64,000 bases of DNA from Streptomyces griseiscabiei (GCF_020010925.1 NZ_JAGJBZ010000002.1:2666001-2730000); one strand, 5' to 3'; counted from the stretch's first letter, positions 1 to 8,753 are shown. The notes: a model not told the origin generated them from the letters alone. Made by a program: numbers and translations.

Positions 1-1
1 G

Positions 2-2725
2 ATCGGACTCGCCGGCTTCGGCTACGACTTCGGCTCCTTCGAGCGCGACGAACCCCACCCCTTCGTCGAGGCCATGGTCCGCTGTCTGGAGTGGAGCATG
101 AACCGGCTGAGCCGGCTTCCCGGCGACGACCACACAGCCGCGGACGCCGCCTTCCGGGCGGACGCCGAGTACCTCGCCGGGGTCGTCGACGACGTCATCG
201 CCGCCCGCCTGCGGTCGGGGGAGACGGGCACCGACGACCTGCTCGGGCTCATGCTCACCGCCGAGCACCCGGCCGACGGCACCACCCTGGACACCGCCAA
301 CATCCGCAACCAGGTCATCACCTTCCTCATCGCCGGCCATGAGACGACCTCCGGCGCGATGTCCTTCGCGCTGTACCACCTGGCCAAGCAGCCGGCCGTC
401 CTCCAGCTCGTGCGGCGCGAGGTCGACGCCCTGTGGGGCGACGAGGCCGACCCCGAGCCGACGTTCGACGAGGTCGGACGGCTGACGTACACCCGGCAGG
501 TGCTGAACGAGGCGCTGCGGCTGTGGCCGACGGCCGCCGCGTTCACCCGGTACGCCCGCGAGGACACCCTGCTCGGCGGCCGGATCCCCCTGCGCGCCGG
601 ACAGACGGTGACCGTGCTCGGCCCGACGCTGCACCGGCAGCCCGTCTGGGGCGACAACCCCGAGCTCTTCGACCCCTCCCGGTTCACCGCCGAGGCGGAG
701 GAGGCCCGCTCCCCGCACGCCTTCAAGCCCTTCGGCACCGGCGAACGCGCCTGCATCGGACGGCAGTTCGCCCTTCACGAGGCGACGATGCTGCTCGCCG
801 TGCTCGTCCACCGCTACCGGCCGCACGACCACACCGACTACGCCCTCACGGTCAAGGAGACCCTCACCCTGAAGCCCGAGGGCTTCACCCTGACCCTGTC
901 CCCGCGCACCCCCGCCGACCGTACGCACGCCCCGCTGCCCGGCGCCCGGTACGCCGACACCGCCCCGCGGTCCGACGAGACCACCTCTCTTTCCACCCGC
1001 GTACGCCCCGGCACCCGCGCCCTCTTCCTGCACGGCAGCAACTACGGCACCTGCCGCGAGATCGCCGCTCAACTGGCGGAAGAGGCGGCGGAGTTGGGGG
1101 CGGAGACGGAGGTCGCGTCCCTCGACACGTACGCCGGCGGGCTGCCCGCCGACCGCCCGGTCGTCGTCACCGCCGCCTCCTACAACGGCCGCCCCACCGA
1201 CGACGCCACCGCCTTCGCCGCCCAGCTCGACACCGACGAGGCCGCCTTCACCGGCAGTTACGCCGTCCTCGGCGTCGGCGACCGCAACTGGGCCGCCACC
1301 TACCAGCACGTCCCGGCCCGCATCGACGAACGCCTCGCCGCACTCGGCGGCACCCGTCTGCTGGACCGCGCCGCCGCCGACGCCTCCGGCGACCTCACCG
1401 GCGCCGTCCGCGCCTTCACGGCCGGCCTGCGCACCGCGCTGCTGAAGGAGTACGGCGACCCGGACGCCACCACCGGCGCCGACGAGCCGCCCGCCTCCGA
1501 CCACCGGGCGCCCGCCTCCGCCCACGAGGTCCGCACCCTCACCGGCGGCCCGCTGCACGCCGTCGCCGAGCGCCACGGACTGACCCCGATGACCGTCACC
1601 GAGGCGTACGACCTCACCGCCCCCGGCCACCCGCGCGCCAAGCGCTTCGTCCGGCTCGCCCTGCCCGAGGGCGCCGCCTACCGCACCGGCGACCATCTGA
1701 CCGTGCTGCCCGTCAACGACCCGGCGCTCGTCCGGCGGGCCGTCACCGCGCTGGGGCTCGACCCGGACGACGTCCTCGACATCCGTTCCCGGCGCCGCGA
1801 CGGCATCGCCGTCGACCGACCGGTGACGGCGCACCAACTTCTGTCCCACCACGTGGAGTTGCAGACCCGGCCGACGCCCGACCAGCTCTCCGCACTGGCC
1901 GCCGCCGACCCCTGCCCGCCGGAGCGCGCCGCCCTCGCCGCGAGCGCGGCCGACGGAACCGAGCACGGCACCCTGGTCGAGGTGATCGAGGCCAACCCGG
2001 CCCTGCGCGGTGCCCTGACCTGGCCGGCCCTCCTCGACCTGCTCACCCCGCTGCGTCCCCGCCACTACTCGATCTCGTCCTCACCGGCCACCGACCCGGC
2101 CCACGCCGACCTGATGGTCTCCCTGCTCCGGACCCCGGCCCGCTCCGGCGACGGCCTCTACACCGGTGTCGGCTCGGGCTACCTGAACACGGTCAAGCCC
2201 GGCGACACCCTCCTCGCCCGGATCCAGCCGTGCCGCGAGGCCTTCCGGATCGGGCACGACGACCCGGCACCGGTCATCATGGTCTCCGCCGGCACCGGCC
2301 TCGCTCCCTTCCGCGGCGCCGTCGCCGACCGGGTCGCACGGGCCGCCTCGGGCAGTGAACTCGCCCCCGCCCTCTGCTACTTCGGCTGCGACGCCCCGGA
2401 CGCGGACTTCCTGCACGCCGACGAGCTCCGCGCCGCCGAGACCGCCGGAGCCGTCTCGCTCCGCCCCGCCTTCAGCGCCGCCCCGGTCGACGGCGCCGCC
2501 TTCGTCCAGCACCGGATCACCGCCGAGGCCGACGAGGTGGGTGCCCTGCTGGACGCCGGCGCCCGTGTGTACGTCTGCGGCGACGGCTCCCGCATGGCAC
2601 CCGGCGTCCGCGAGGCGTTCCGTACGGTCCACGCCGCGCGGAACCCCGGCGCCGACTCCGGGCGGTGGCTGGACGACCTGATCGCCTCGGGCCGCTATGT
2701 GGAGGACGTCTACACGGCGGGCTGA
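2..2725 (+). CDS. Self-sufficient cytochrome P450/NADPH-P450 reductase (CYP102 type), 5' truncated by window edge
   Basis: Fatty-acid-hydroxylase-type P450 fused to its own diflavin reductase, so electrons pass from NADPH through FAD and FMN to heme in one soluble chain. The frame is open from base 2 and the first residues (IGLAGFGYDFGSFERD) match the middle of the CYP102 heme domain, so about 150 N-terminal residues lie outside the window. Counting from the first visible residue: I-helix AGHETTSG near 111, ExxR as EALR, heme loop FGTGERACIG with the Cys ligand at 251, flavodoxin-type FMN loop HGSNYGT near 345, FAD domain from about 500 with RHYSISSSP, and NADPH-binding VSAGTGLAPFRG near 762. 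The remaining 907 residues fit a full CYP102 C-terminal part. The substrate cannot be read from sequence. Confidence 0.95.
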   Translation: MGLAGFGYDFGSFERDEPHPFVEAMVRCLEWSMNRLSRLPGDDHTAADAAFRADAEYLAGVVDDVIAARLRSGETGTDDLLGLMLTAEHPADGTTLDTANIRNQVITFLIAGHETTSGAMSFALYHLAKQPAVLQLVRREVDALWGDEADPEPTFDEVGRLTYTRQVLNEALRLWPTAAAFTRYAREDTLLGGRIPLRAGQTVTVLGPTLHRQPVWGDNPELFDPSRFTAEAEEARSPHAFKPFGTGERACIGRQFALHEATMLLAVLVHRYRPHDHTDYALTVKETLTLKPEGFTLTLSPRTPADRTHAPLPGARYADTAPRSDETTSLSTRVRPGTRALFLHGSNYGTCREIAAQLAEEAAELGAETEVASLDTYAGGLPADRPVVVTAASYNGRPTDDATAFAAQLDTDEAAFTGSYAVLGVGDRNWAATYQHVPARIDERLAALGGTRLLDRAAADASGDLTGAVRAFTAGLRTALLKEYGDPDATTGADEPPASDHRAPASAHEVRTLTGGPLHAVAERHGLTPMTVTEAYDLTAPGHPRAKRFVRLALPEGAAYRTGDHLTVLPVNDPALVRRAVTALGLDPDDVLDIRSRRRDGIAVDRPVTAHQLLSHHVELQTRPTPDQLSALAAADPCPPERAALAASAADGTEHGTLVEVIEANPALRGALTWPALLDLLTPLRPRHYSISSSPATDPAHADLMVSLLRTPARSGDGLYTGVGSGYLNTVKPGDTLLARIQPCREAFRIGHDDPAPVIMVSAGTGLAPFRGAVADRVARAASGSELAPALCYFGCDAPDADFLHADELRAAETAGAVSLRPAFSAAPVDGAAFVQHRITAEADEVGALLDAGARVYVCGDGSRMAPGVREAFRTVHAARNPGADSGRWLDDLIASGRYVEDVYTAG

Positions 2726-2732
2726 GCGCCAT

Positions 2733-2765
2733 GGCCTGATCCTCCCGTCGCGGGCGGATCAGGCC
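2733..2765. terminator. Hairpin after the P450 gene
   Basis: Perfect 10-bp inverted repeat GGCCTGATCC (2733-2742) / GGATCAGGCC (2756-2765), with a further CCCG/CGGG pairing inside the loop, 7 bp after the P450 stop codon. A GC-rich stem without a U-tract is a usual streptomycete terminator form. Confidence 0.65.
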
Positions 2766-2770
2766 TGCGA

Positions 2771-2806
2771 CCGTGCGGGCCCACCTGGCAGAGTGGGCCC
2801 GCACGG
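2771..2806. terminator. Second, stronger hairpin before the kinase gene
   Basis: Perfect 14-bp stem CCGTGCGGGCCCAC (2771-2784) / GTGGGCCCGCACGG (2793-2806) with an 8-nt loop. It follows the hairpin at 2733-2765 directly. It also covers a possible upstream GTG (2773) of the next gene, which argues against that start. Confidence 0.65.
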
Positions 2807-2844
2807 CCGTGATCGGCGCGACAGGGGCGAGACGGGGGACCGGA

Positions 2845-3819
2845 GTGGACGACGAGGAGCGGGCGCGGCTCGTCCTGGCGGCGGCGGGTCTGCCGCCCGA
2901 AAGCCTCGCCGAGCGGCTGCCGCTCGACGGCGGCACGTACAACACCGTCGAGGAACTGCGCCTCACCGACGGCACCCGGCTGATCCTCAAGATCCCCCCG
3001 CCGCCCACCGCGCCGGGCCTGACCCATGAGCGCGAACTCCTCGGCGGCGAGGCCGAGTTCTGCCGGGGCGCCGGGACCGTCGGCGTTCCCGCGCCACGGG
3101 TGGCCGGAGTCGCCCTCGACGAGAGCGCACCCGCCGGCCGGCACATCCTGCTCACCCACTGCCCGGGTGGGGGTTGGGAGGGGCTGGAGCCCGGCCAGGA
3201 GGCGCGGCTGCGCAGGGAGTTGGGCGGTCTGGTGGCCCGGCTCCACCGGGTGACCGGCCCCGGCTTCGGTTATCCGTCGGGTGTGTTCGGTCCGCTCACC
3301 GCCGACTGGCGTACGGCCTTCGCCGCCCTCTACGACGGCGTCCTCGACGACGCCCGCCGCTTCCGGGCCTGGCTGCCCCTCCCCGTGGACGAGGTGGCCC
3401 GCACCGCCCGGCTCGCGTACGACGCCCTCGACGAGGTGACCGTGCCGAAGCTGGTCCACTTCGACCTGTGGCAGGGCAACATCCTCGTCGAGCGCGGGGA
3501 GTCGCCGCGTGTCGGGGGTCTGATCGACGGCGAGCGCATGTTCTGGGGCGACCCGGTCGCCGACTTCGTCTCCCTGGCGCTGCTCGGCGACATCGGACAG
3601 GACGCCGATTTCCTGACGGGCTATCAAGAGGCGGGCGGGGAGATCGGGTTCACGCCCTCGGTCCGCCGTCGCTACGCCCTCTACCGCAGCTACCTCTACC
3701 TGATCATGCTGATCGAGGTGGTGCCCCGGGCGATGGACGACGGGCACGTCGGGTGGCGGCGGGAGGAGGTCGCACCGCGGCTGACGGCGGCCCTGGAGGA
3801 GCTGCGGGACCTCTCCTGA
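2845..3819 (+). CDS. Aminoglycoside-phosphotransferase/fructosamine-kinase-fold protein
   Basis: Protein-kinase-like small-molecule phosphotransferase of about 324 residues. The Brenner-type catalytic segment HFDLWQGNIL gives the catalytic Asp and the metal-binding Asn; LIDGERMFWGDP stands in the DFG position, and an ATP-binding lysine is plausible in LILKIP. GTG 2845 is chosen because GACGGGGGA lies just upstream and because the in-frame GTG at 2773 is inside a hairpin stem. The family covers antibiotic, amino-sugar, choline and homoserine kinases. Neither the sequence nor the neighbours reveal the substrate, so this should not be read as a resistance gene. Confidence 0.85.
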   Translation: MDDEERARLVLAAAGLPPESLAERLPLDGGTYNTVEELRLTDGTRLILKIPPPPTAPGLTHERELLGGEAEFCRGAGTVGVPAPRVAGVALDESAPAGRHILLTHCPGGGWEGLEPGQEARLRRELGGLVARLHRVTGPGFGYPSGVFGPLTADWRTAFAALYDGVLDDARRFRAWLPLPVDEVARTARLAYDALDEVTVPKLVHFDLWQGNILVERGESPRVGGLIDGERMFWGDPVADFVSLALLGDIGQDADFLTGYQEAGGEIGFTPSVRRRYALYRSYLYLIMLIEVVPRAMDDGHVGWRREEVAPRLTAALEELRDLS

Positions 3820-3828
3820 CGGGCGGGA

Positions 3829-3868
3829 CACGGCGGTCCACGGTGGTTCACGGCGGTTCACGGCGGTC
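3829..3868. repeat. Four tandem 10-bp repeats
   Basis: CACGGCGGTC, CACGGTGGTT, CACGGCGGTT and CACGGCGGTC follow each other without gaps just after the kinase stop codon. No function is visible. Confidence 0.8.
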
Positions 3869-3939
3869 CATGGATCACCTGGTTTGGGCCGCCCGGACCG
3901 AGGTACCCGCGCCCGGTGCACGACAGGAAGGAGCACGCC

Positions 3940-4200
3940 GTGACCGATCACCGGCTGGAGGGTCCCGGCGAGCACGCGGACCCGGTACCGAGGGACCTGC
4001 CCGACCAGCAGGCCCACGAGGGCGAGGACCCGTGGGAGGTGGCGCCGAGCAGTGCCACCGGCGACGACCGGGACGACGAGACGGCCGACAAGGCCACCGA
4101 CGTGCCCGACACGGACGAGGCGGGTACCGGCAGGCAGGGCGCACCGCGGTCGGGTGCCGTCAACCCCGAGCAGCCCGTCCCCGACGAGCCCTCCGGATGA
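3940..4200 (+). CDS. Small acidic, probably disordered hypothetical protein
   Basis: An 86-residue protein rich in Asp, Glu, Pro and Gly, with no hydrophobic core, no Cys and only one Trp, so probably disordered. GTG 3940 has a good ribosome site (AGGAAGGAG, 3925-3933); the alternative GTG at 3916 would place that site inside the coding region. I do not recognise a family. It stands alone and is followed by a strong terminator. Confidence 0.65.
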   Translation: MTDHRLEGPGEHADPVPRDLPDQQAHEGEDPWEVAPSSATGDDRDDETADKATDVPDTDEAGTGRQGAPRSGAVNPEQPVPDEPSG

Positions 4201-4240
4201 CGTACCGACAGTGACGCAACGACAGTGACGCGCCAGGACT

Positions 4241-4274
4241 CGGCGCCTCCCCGGTGGGACCCGGGGAGGCGCCG
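4241..4274. terminator. Bidirectional terminator
   Basis: Perfect 14-bp inverted repeat CGGCGCCTCCCCGG (4241-4254) / CCGGGGAGGCGCCG (4261-4274) with a 6-nt loop, between convergent genes ending at 4200 and 4304. Confidence 0.8.
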
Positions 4275-4303
4275 TCATGGCGTCCGCGATGCGCGGGGCG
4301 CCC

Positions 4304-5332
4304 TCAGCCGGCCTTCCGCCCCCGCAGCGGTTCCGTCTCCGCCCCGGCTCCCTGACGCAGCCCCTCCAGGAACTCCTCCAGCACCTCCACGGCCGTCCGC
4401 TCGGGCCGCCAGCGCAGTTCGTCGCGGGCCCTGGAGGAGTCCATCAGCGGCAGCCGCAGTACGGCGTCGAAGAGGTGCGGCGAGGCGGGCAGCAGCCGCA
4501 GGTTCCAGGCGGCGGCGACCGCCGAGCGGGCCGCGGCCCGGGGCAGCCGCACCGGACGGGACCCCAGCACCTCGCCGAGCAGCTCGGCGTCCACGGGGGA
4601 CTCGGCCGCGAGGTTGAAGGCGCCGCGGACCTCGGAGCGCAGCGCCAGCCGGTACGCCCGGGCGGCGTCGTCGGTGTGCAGGGTCTGCACCTTGAGGCCG
4701 GGGATGTCGGGCAGGAACGGCAGCAGCTCGGGCCGGGCCAGCTGCCCCGGCAGGAAACGCCCGCCGAAGATCCGGCGCTGCTCGCTCGCCGACTCCCGCT
4801 TGAACAGGAACGCGGGCCGCATCCGCACCACCCGCACCCCGGGATGCGTGTGCTCGAAGGAGTCCAGGGCGCGTTCCAGATAGGCCTTCTCCCGGCAGTA
4901 CGCGGCGTCCGGCCAGCCGTGCGTGGGCCACGACTCGTCGACCGCGCGGCCCTTGGGGCCCGGCGAGTAGGCGCCGACCGACGAGGCGTGCACCAGGGTC
5001 GGGACCTTGGCCGCCGCCACCGCCTCGAAGACCCGGATGCTGCCCAGCACATTGGTCCGCCAGGTCGTGGCCGGATCGTGCGTCGGCTGGAACGCCCACG
5101 CGAGATGGACGACCGCGTCCGCGCCCTCGAACACCTCCGCCAGATCGGTCTTCTCGGACCCCACGTCCATGGCCGACCAGTCCGTCTTCGCGGGTGCCCA
5201 CGACGGGACGCGACGGGCCAGCCCCCGGATCCGGCCCACGTCCGCGTCCTCGGCGAGCAGCCGTACGAGGCTGGTCCCCACATTGCCGGTGGCGCCGGTG
5301 ACCACGATCTCCGTGCCGGATTCTCCGTTCAC
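4304..5332 (-). CDS. NAD-dependent epimerase/dehydratase (extended SDR)
   Basis: Extended short-chain dehydrogenase/reductase of about 342 residues. The Rossmann nucleotide loop VTGATGNVGTSL is at the N-terminus, LVHASSVGAYSP gives the catalytic Ser region and YCREK the Tyr-xxx-Lys pair. The fold acts on nucleotide sugars or similar carbonyls. GTG 5332 is chosen because GAGAGGGG precedes it and the Rossmann strand begins about seven residues later; the open frame runs further upstream but reads as low-complexity proline-rich sequence. Single gene, divergent from the dipeptidase gene at 5506. Confidence 0.85.
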   Translation of the reverse strand: MNGESGTEIVVTGATGNVGTSLVRLLAEDADVGRIRGLARRVPSWAPAKTDWSAMDVGSEKTDLAEVFEGADAVVHLAWAFQPTHDPATTWRTNVLGSIRVFEAVAAAKVPTLVHASSVGAYSPGPKGRAVDESWPTHGWPDAAYCREKAYLERALDSFEHTHPGVRVVRMRPAFLFKRESASEQRRIFGGRFLPGQLARPELLPFLPDIPGLKVQTLHTDDAARAYRLALRSEVRGAFNLAAESPVDAELLGEVLGSRPVRLPRAAARSAVAAAWNLRLLPASPHLFDAVLRLPLMDSSRARDELRWRPERTAVEVLEEFLEGLRQGAGAETEPLRGRKAG

Positions 5333-5505
5333 CGCTGACCCCTCTCGCGCTTCGAGTCGTCCAGGGCTGCCCACGCCCCGCGCGGGCGGCGCACGGGTAC
5401 CCGGCCCCCGGCGATGCACGCGGCCACCACCGGACCCGCCCCCGCGAAGCCCCCGGCCTGGCCGATTCCCGAGGGGGCGGGGCACCCCCGGGGGATGATC
5501 GGTCC

Positions 5506-6162
5506 ATGACCGAGATCATCCTGATGTCCGACCCGAAGGTGGCGGCGGTACCCGTCCACGACCGCGACGAGCCGCTCGTCGACGTACGCCGGTCAGGCTC
5601 CCTGCTGGTCGACGAGCGCAAGGCCGACGCCACGGGCGCCTACGCCCATCTGCGCGCGGGCGTGCTGGACCGGCTGGCCGAGGCCCAGTCGCTGCTGCCG
5701 GACGGGCTGCGGCTGCTGTTCGTCGAGGGCTACCGCCCACCGTCGCTGCAGCGCCGGTACTTCGAGCGGTACGCGCAGGAGCAGCGCGCCCTGCACCCCG
5801 ACTGGTCCGCCGACCGTATCCGGACAGCGGCCAGCCGCTATGTCTCCCCGCCCGAGATAGCCCCGCACTCCGCGGGCGCCGCCGTGGACCTGACCCTGGT
5901 GGACGCCGAGGGCCGCGAACTCGACTTCGGCACGCGGGTCAACGCCAGCCCCGAGGAGAGCGACGGCGCCTGCTACACGGGGGCGGACGGCATCTCCGCC
6001 GGGGCCCGCGCCCACCGGGAGACGCTCGGCGCCGCCCTCACCGCGGCCGGCCTGGTCAACTACCCCACCGAGTGGTGGCACTGGTCGTACGGCGACCGCT
6101 ACTGGGCCCTGGCGACGGGCGCGCCGGCGGCGCTGTACGGTCCGCGCGAACTCGGCGCCTGA
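5506..6162 (+). CDS. VanX-type D-alanyl-D-alanine dipeptidase (M15D)
   Basis: Zinc dipeptidase fold of 218 residues. The VanX signatures are present in order: EGYRPPSLQ (substrate-binding Arg), HSAGAAVDLTL (zinc His and Asp) and PTEWWHWSYGD (catalytic Glu and zinc His). No signal peptide, so cytoplasmic. There are no vanH, vanA, vanR or vanS homologues beside it, so a housekeeping role in D-Ala-D-Ala turnover is likelier than glycopeptide resistance. The start may be leaderless: GATGAT (5494-5499) lies 6 nt before the ATG and no clear ribosome site is seen. Confidence 0.9.
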   Translation: MTEIILMSDPKVAAVPVHDRDEPLVDVRRSGSLLVDERKADATGAYAHLRAGVLDRLAEAQSLLPDGLRLLFVEGYRPPSLQRRYFERYAQEQRALHPDWSADRIRTAASRYVSPPEIAPHSAGAAVDLTLVDAEGRELDFGTRVNASPEESDGACYTGADGISAGARAHRETLGAALTAAGLVNYPTEWWHWSYGDRYWALATGAPAALYGPRELGA

Positions 6163-6181
6163 CCGCGCGGGACAAGGAGAA

Positions 6182-6215
6182 GCCCCGACCGGGACGGGGG
6201 AATCACGGTCGGGGC
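6182..6215. terminator. Hairpin terminator
   Basis: Perfect 10-bp stem GCCCCGACCG (6182-6191) / CGGTCGGGGC (6206-6215), 20 bp after the dipeptidase stop codon and also downstream of the convergent PHP gene. Confidence 0.7.
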
Positions 6216-6403
6216 GGTCTGTGTGTGGGTGCGGATGGCGGTCGCCTCTCGGCGAAAGGCTCCACAGGGCTTCAGCCGAACGATCGTCCCTGTGGGCAAA
6301 AGGTGAGGCCCGGGGACACTGTCCCATCCACACCCACGGCTGGTTCAACGGGAAAGTACCAGGGTGTGTTCCTTCCGTATCCGGACATTGCAGGTGATCT
6401 GCG

Positions 6404-7444
6404 TCACGACGCCCGCTCCGGGATCTCCCGGTCACGCGCCCACCCCAGCACCTCCTCCACCTCCCATGTCGTCACCACCCGCTCCGCCGGCACCCCGCAC
6501 TCCTCGGCCCGGGCACACCCATGCGCCTGCCATGTCAGCTGCCCCGGGGCATGGGCGTCCGTGTCGACCGAGAACAGCACCCCCGCCTCCACCGCGTCCC
6601 GCAGCAGCCGCCGGGGCGGATCCAGCCGCTCCGGCCGGGAGTTGATCTCCACGGCCGTGCCCGTCTCCGCACAGGCCGAGAACACCGCCTCCGCGTCGAA
6701 CTCCGACTCCGGCCGCCCCCGCCCGGTCACCAGCCGCCCCGTGCAGTGCCCCAGCACATCGGAGTGCGGGTCGCGCACCGCGGCGACCATCCGCCGGGTC
6801 ATCGCGCGCGCGTCCATCCGCAGCTTGGAGTGCACGGACACCACCACGACGTCCAGCCGGTCCAGCAGCTCCGGCTCCTGGTCCAGCGAACCGTCGTCGA
6901 GGATGTCGCACTCGATGCCGGTGAGCAGCCGGAACGGCGCCCATGTCTCGTTGAGCGCGGCCACCACGTCGAGCTGCTCCCGCAGCCGCTCGGGGGACAG
7001 GCCCCGGGCGACGGTCAGCCGGGGCGAGTGGTCGGTGAGCACCGTCCACTCGTGGCCGAGGCGTGCGGCGGTCCGGCCCATCTCCTCGATCGGGCTGCCG
7101 CCGTCCGACCAGTCCGAGTGCACATGGCAGTCGCCCCGGATCAGCTCCCTCAGCGCCGCGCCCGCGTCCCCGTCCGTCAGCGGGGCGGCCTCGGCGGTCT
7201 GCTCCAGCTTCCGCAGATAGCCGGGCACCTCCCCGGCCAGTGCCTCCCGCGCCACCTGCGCGGTCTTCGGCCCGACGCCCTTCAGGGACTCCAGGGAGCC
7301 CGCCGCCGCCCGCTCGGCCACCTCGTCCGCCGGTAGCGCCCCGAGTACGGCCGAGGCCGTACGGAAGGCCCGTACGCGATAGGTGGGGGCCCCGTCCCGC
7401 TCCAGCAGGAACGCGATCCGGTCCAGGGCCTCCACGGGATCCAT
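6404..7444 (-). CDS. PHP-domain phosphoesterase with N-terminal helix-hairpin-helix
   Basis: A 346-residue protein. Residues about 1-90 (ALDRIAFLLERDGAPTYRVR ... LKGVGPKTAQVA) form a helix-hairpin-helix module like that of polymerase-X proteins; the rest is a PHP domain with DCHVHSDWSDGG, TDHS, GIECDI and VDTDAH metal ligands. There is no polymerase catalytic core, so it is probably a stand-alone hydrolase acting on nucleic-acid or phosphoester substrates. ATG 7444 has an excellent ribosome site (GGAGGTGTC). Confidence 0.85.
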   Translation of the reverse strand: MDPVEALDRIAFLLERDGAPTYRVRAFRTASAVLGALPADEVAERAAAGSLESLKGVGPKTAQVAREALAGEVPGYLRKLEQTAEAAPLTDGDAGAALRELIRGDCHVHSDWSDGGSPIEEMGRTAARLGHEWTVLTDHSPRLTVARGLSPERLREQLDVVAALNETWAPFRLLTGIECDILDDGSLDQEPELLDRLDVVVVSVHSKLRMDARAMTRRMVAAVRDPHSDVLGHCTGRLVTGRGRPESEFDAEAVFSACAETGTAVEINSRPERLDPPRRLLRDAVEAGVLFSVDTDAHAPGQLTWQAHGCARAEECGVPAERVVTTWEVEEVLGWARDREIPERAS

Positions 7445-7639
7445 GACACCTCCGGGCTCCGGTCCACGGCTTCCGGTCCACGGTTTCCAGCGTCGCCCAG
7501 CCCCCGGGCGCCCGCACGGCGGCCGGGCGATCGCGGGGGTGCGGTCCCGTCCGCCCGGCCCGCCCGATCCCACCTGCCCGGACGCACCCGGCCGTGCCCC
7601 GGCCGGTCACGGACGCCGGAACCGCTCTACGCTCTAGAC

Positions 7640-7876
7640 ATGACCGAAAGCGCGAGCCCCTACATTTCCCACCCCCGGGTCCTGGTGCTCGGTGTGCAGC
7701 CCGGTACACCGCCGTTCCGGATCGTGGAGATCGACGGCCAGGTGGTCGGTGAGGCGAAGTCGTTGACGGATGTGCTGCGGGCCGCGGCGGCGTACGGGGT
7801 CGTCGTCCACGACCTCGACGACCCCGACCAGGTCCGCTGGGTGGGCGGCGACAAATTCACTTGGATGCCGCGCTAG
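7640..7876 (+). CDS. Small conserved-looking hypothetical protein
   Basis: A 78-residue, evenly folded-looking protein (RIVEIDGQVVGEAKSL ... VRWVGGDKFTWMP) whose family I cannot name. There is no ribosome site; instead TACGCT (7628-7633) sits 6 nt before the ATG, the layout of a leaderless transcript with a -10 box. Its last 20 bp overlap the convergent VanZ-like gene. Confidence 0.75.
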   Translation: MTESASPYISHPRVLVLGVQPGTPPFRIVEIDGQVVGEAKSLTDVLRAAAAYGVVVHDLDDPDQVRWVGGDKFTWMPR

Positions 7877-8552
7877 CTCCCTTGCGGCGGCCCACACGCA
7901 GGCGCTGGATCCAGGCGCCGCGCGGCGCTTTCGGCTTGGCCGGTGCCTTCGGCCGGGCGGGCGCCTTGCGCTGGGCGGGTGCCTTGCGGCCGGATGCCCT
8001 GCGGCCGGCCGGTGCCGCCTTCGGCTCGCGCGGGGGCCGTGCGTGGACCGCCCGGCCGAGGCGCCGGCCCAGCAGCAGATAGCCGAGCAGCGCACCCGTC
8101 GTGTTGAGGATGACGTCGTCGATGTCGAAGGCGCGTCCGGTGACGAGTGCGCCCTGCACCAGCTCCACCAGCAGCATCATCAGCGCGGTCAGCGCGGGCA
8201 CCCGCAGCAGACCGCGGGCGCCGGGAGCCAGTACCGGGAGCAGCAGGCCGAACGGCACCCCCAGCAGGATGTTCCCGCCGACCTGCTTGAGCGCGTCGCG
8301 CGGGTCGGGGTGGTGCCAGTACAGCTCCAGGGAACTGCCGGGCTGCAGATTGCTGTGGGTGAGCGCCTCCGAGGCCGGGGACGGCTGGAGGGTGAGCCCG
8401 GCCAGGACGACGCCGAACGCCACCATGGCCAGGAAGGCCAGGGCCATCGCCAGCAGCCGCACGGGCAGCGGGAGTGGCCGTCGATCGCCCGGGGCCGCCG
8501 GGGGGCGGCGGCCGGAGGCGGTGGTACGGGAACGTGACGTGGTGCCGGCCAT
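7857..8552 (-). CDS. VanZ-family membrane protein with a basic Ala-Pro-Lys tail
   Basis: A 231-residue protein with a VanZ-like core: an N-terminal transmembrane helix (LLAMALAFLAMVAFGVVL), NILLGVPFGLLLPVL, a helix containing ELVQGAL, and the family-typical FDIDDVILNTTGALLGY. The last 60 or so residues are unusual, a repetitive Lys/Arg-Ala-Pro tail (KAPAQRKAPARPKAPAKPK) that looks like histone-H1-type low complexity. GGGAGGG precedes ATG 8552. VanZ proteins affect teicoplanin sensitivity in some Gram-positives, but most chromosomal copies have unknown roles. Confidence 0.85.
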   Translation of the reverse strand: MAGTTSRSRTTASGRRPPAAPGDRRPLPLPVRLLAMALAFLAMVAFGVVLAGLTLQPSPASEALTHSNLQPGSSLELYWHHPDPRDALKQVGGNILLGVPFGLLLPVLAPGARGLLRVPALTALMMLLVELVQGALVTGRAFDIDDVILNTTGALLGYLLLGRRLGRAVHARPPREPKAAPAGRRASGRKAPAQRKAPARPKAPAKPKAPRGAWIQRLRVGRRKGASAASK

Positions 8553-8753
8553 GCGACCCTCCCGAATTCAACTTCCGTCTGTCTCAAGCCTGTTACCCCC
8601 GAAGCGGCCCTCGATTCCCGGCGGGGTGGGAAGTGGTGGGCCGGGCGCCGCAAGGTTTCGACCCGTCCCCGTGGGGCACTCCGGGTGGGGAGTGACAGGG
8701 ACCCGCTCCCGTTCGAGGGGTGGCCGGTACGGCACCCGGGAGCGGCGGGGCGT

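Noticed and set aside
433..2358. Long second-frame open frames inside the P450 and other genes on both strands
   Set aside because: They are Arg/Pro/Ala-rich shadow translations produced by high GC content, with no family motifs or ribosome sites.
2773..2844. Longer N-terminus of the kinase from GTG 2773
   Set aside because: That codon lies in a 14-bp hairpin stem and has no ribosome site; GTG 2845 has one.
3829..3868. PHO box in the GGTTCACGG repeats
   Set aside because: PHO boxes use 11-bp direct repeats of GTTCACC type; these have a 10-bp period and poor match.
5506..8552. VanX-like and VanZ-like genes taken as a vancomycin-resistance cluster
   Set aside because: No vanH, vanA, vanR or vanS homologue is present and a PHP gene lies between them; both families have common chromosomal members without that role.
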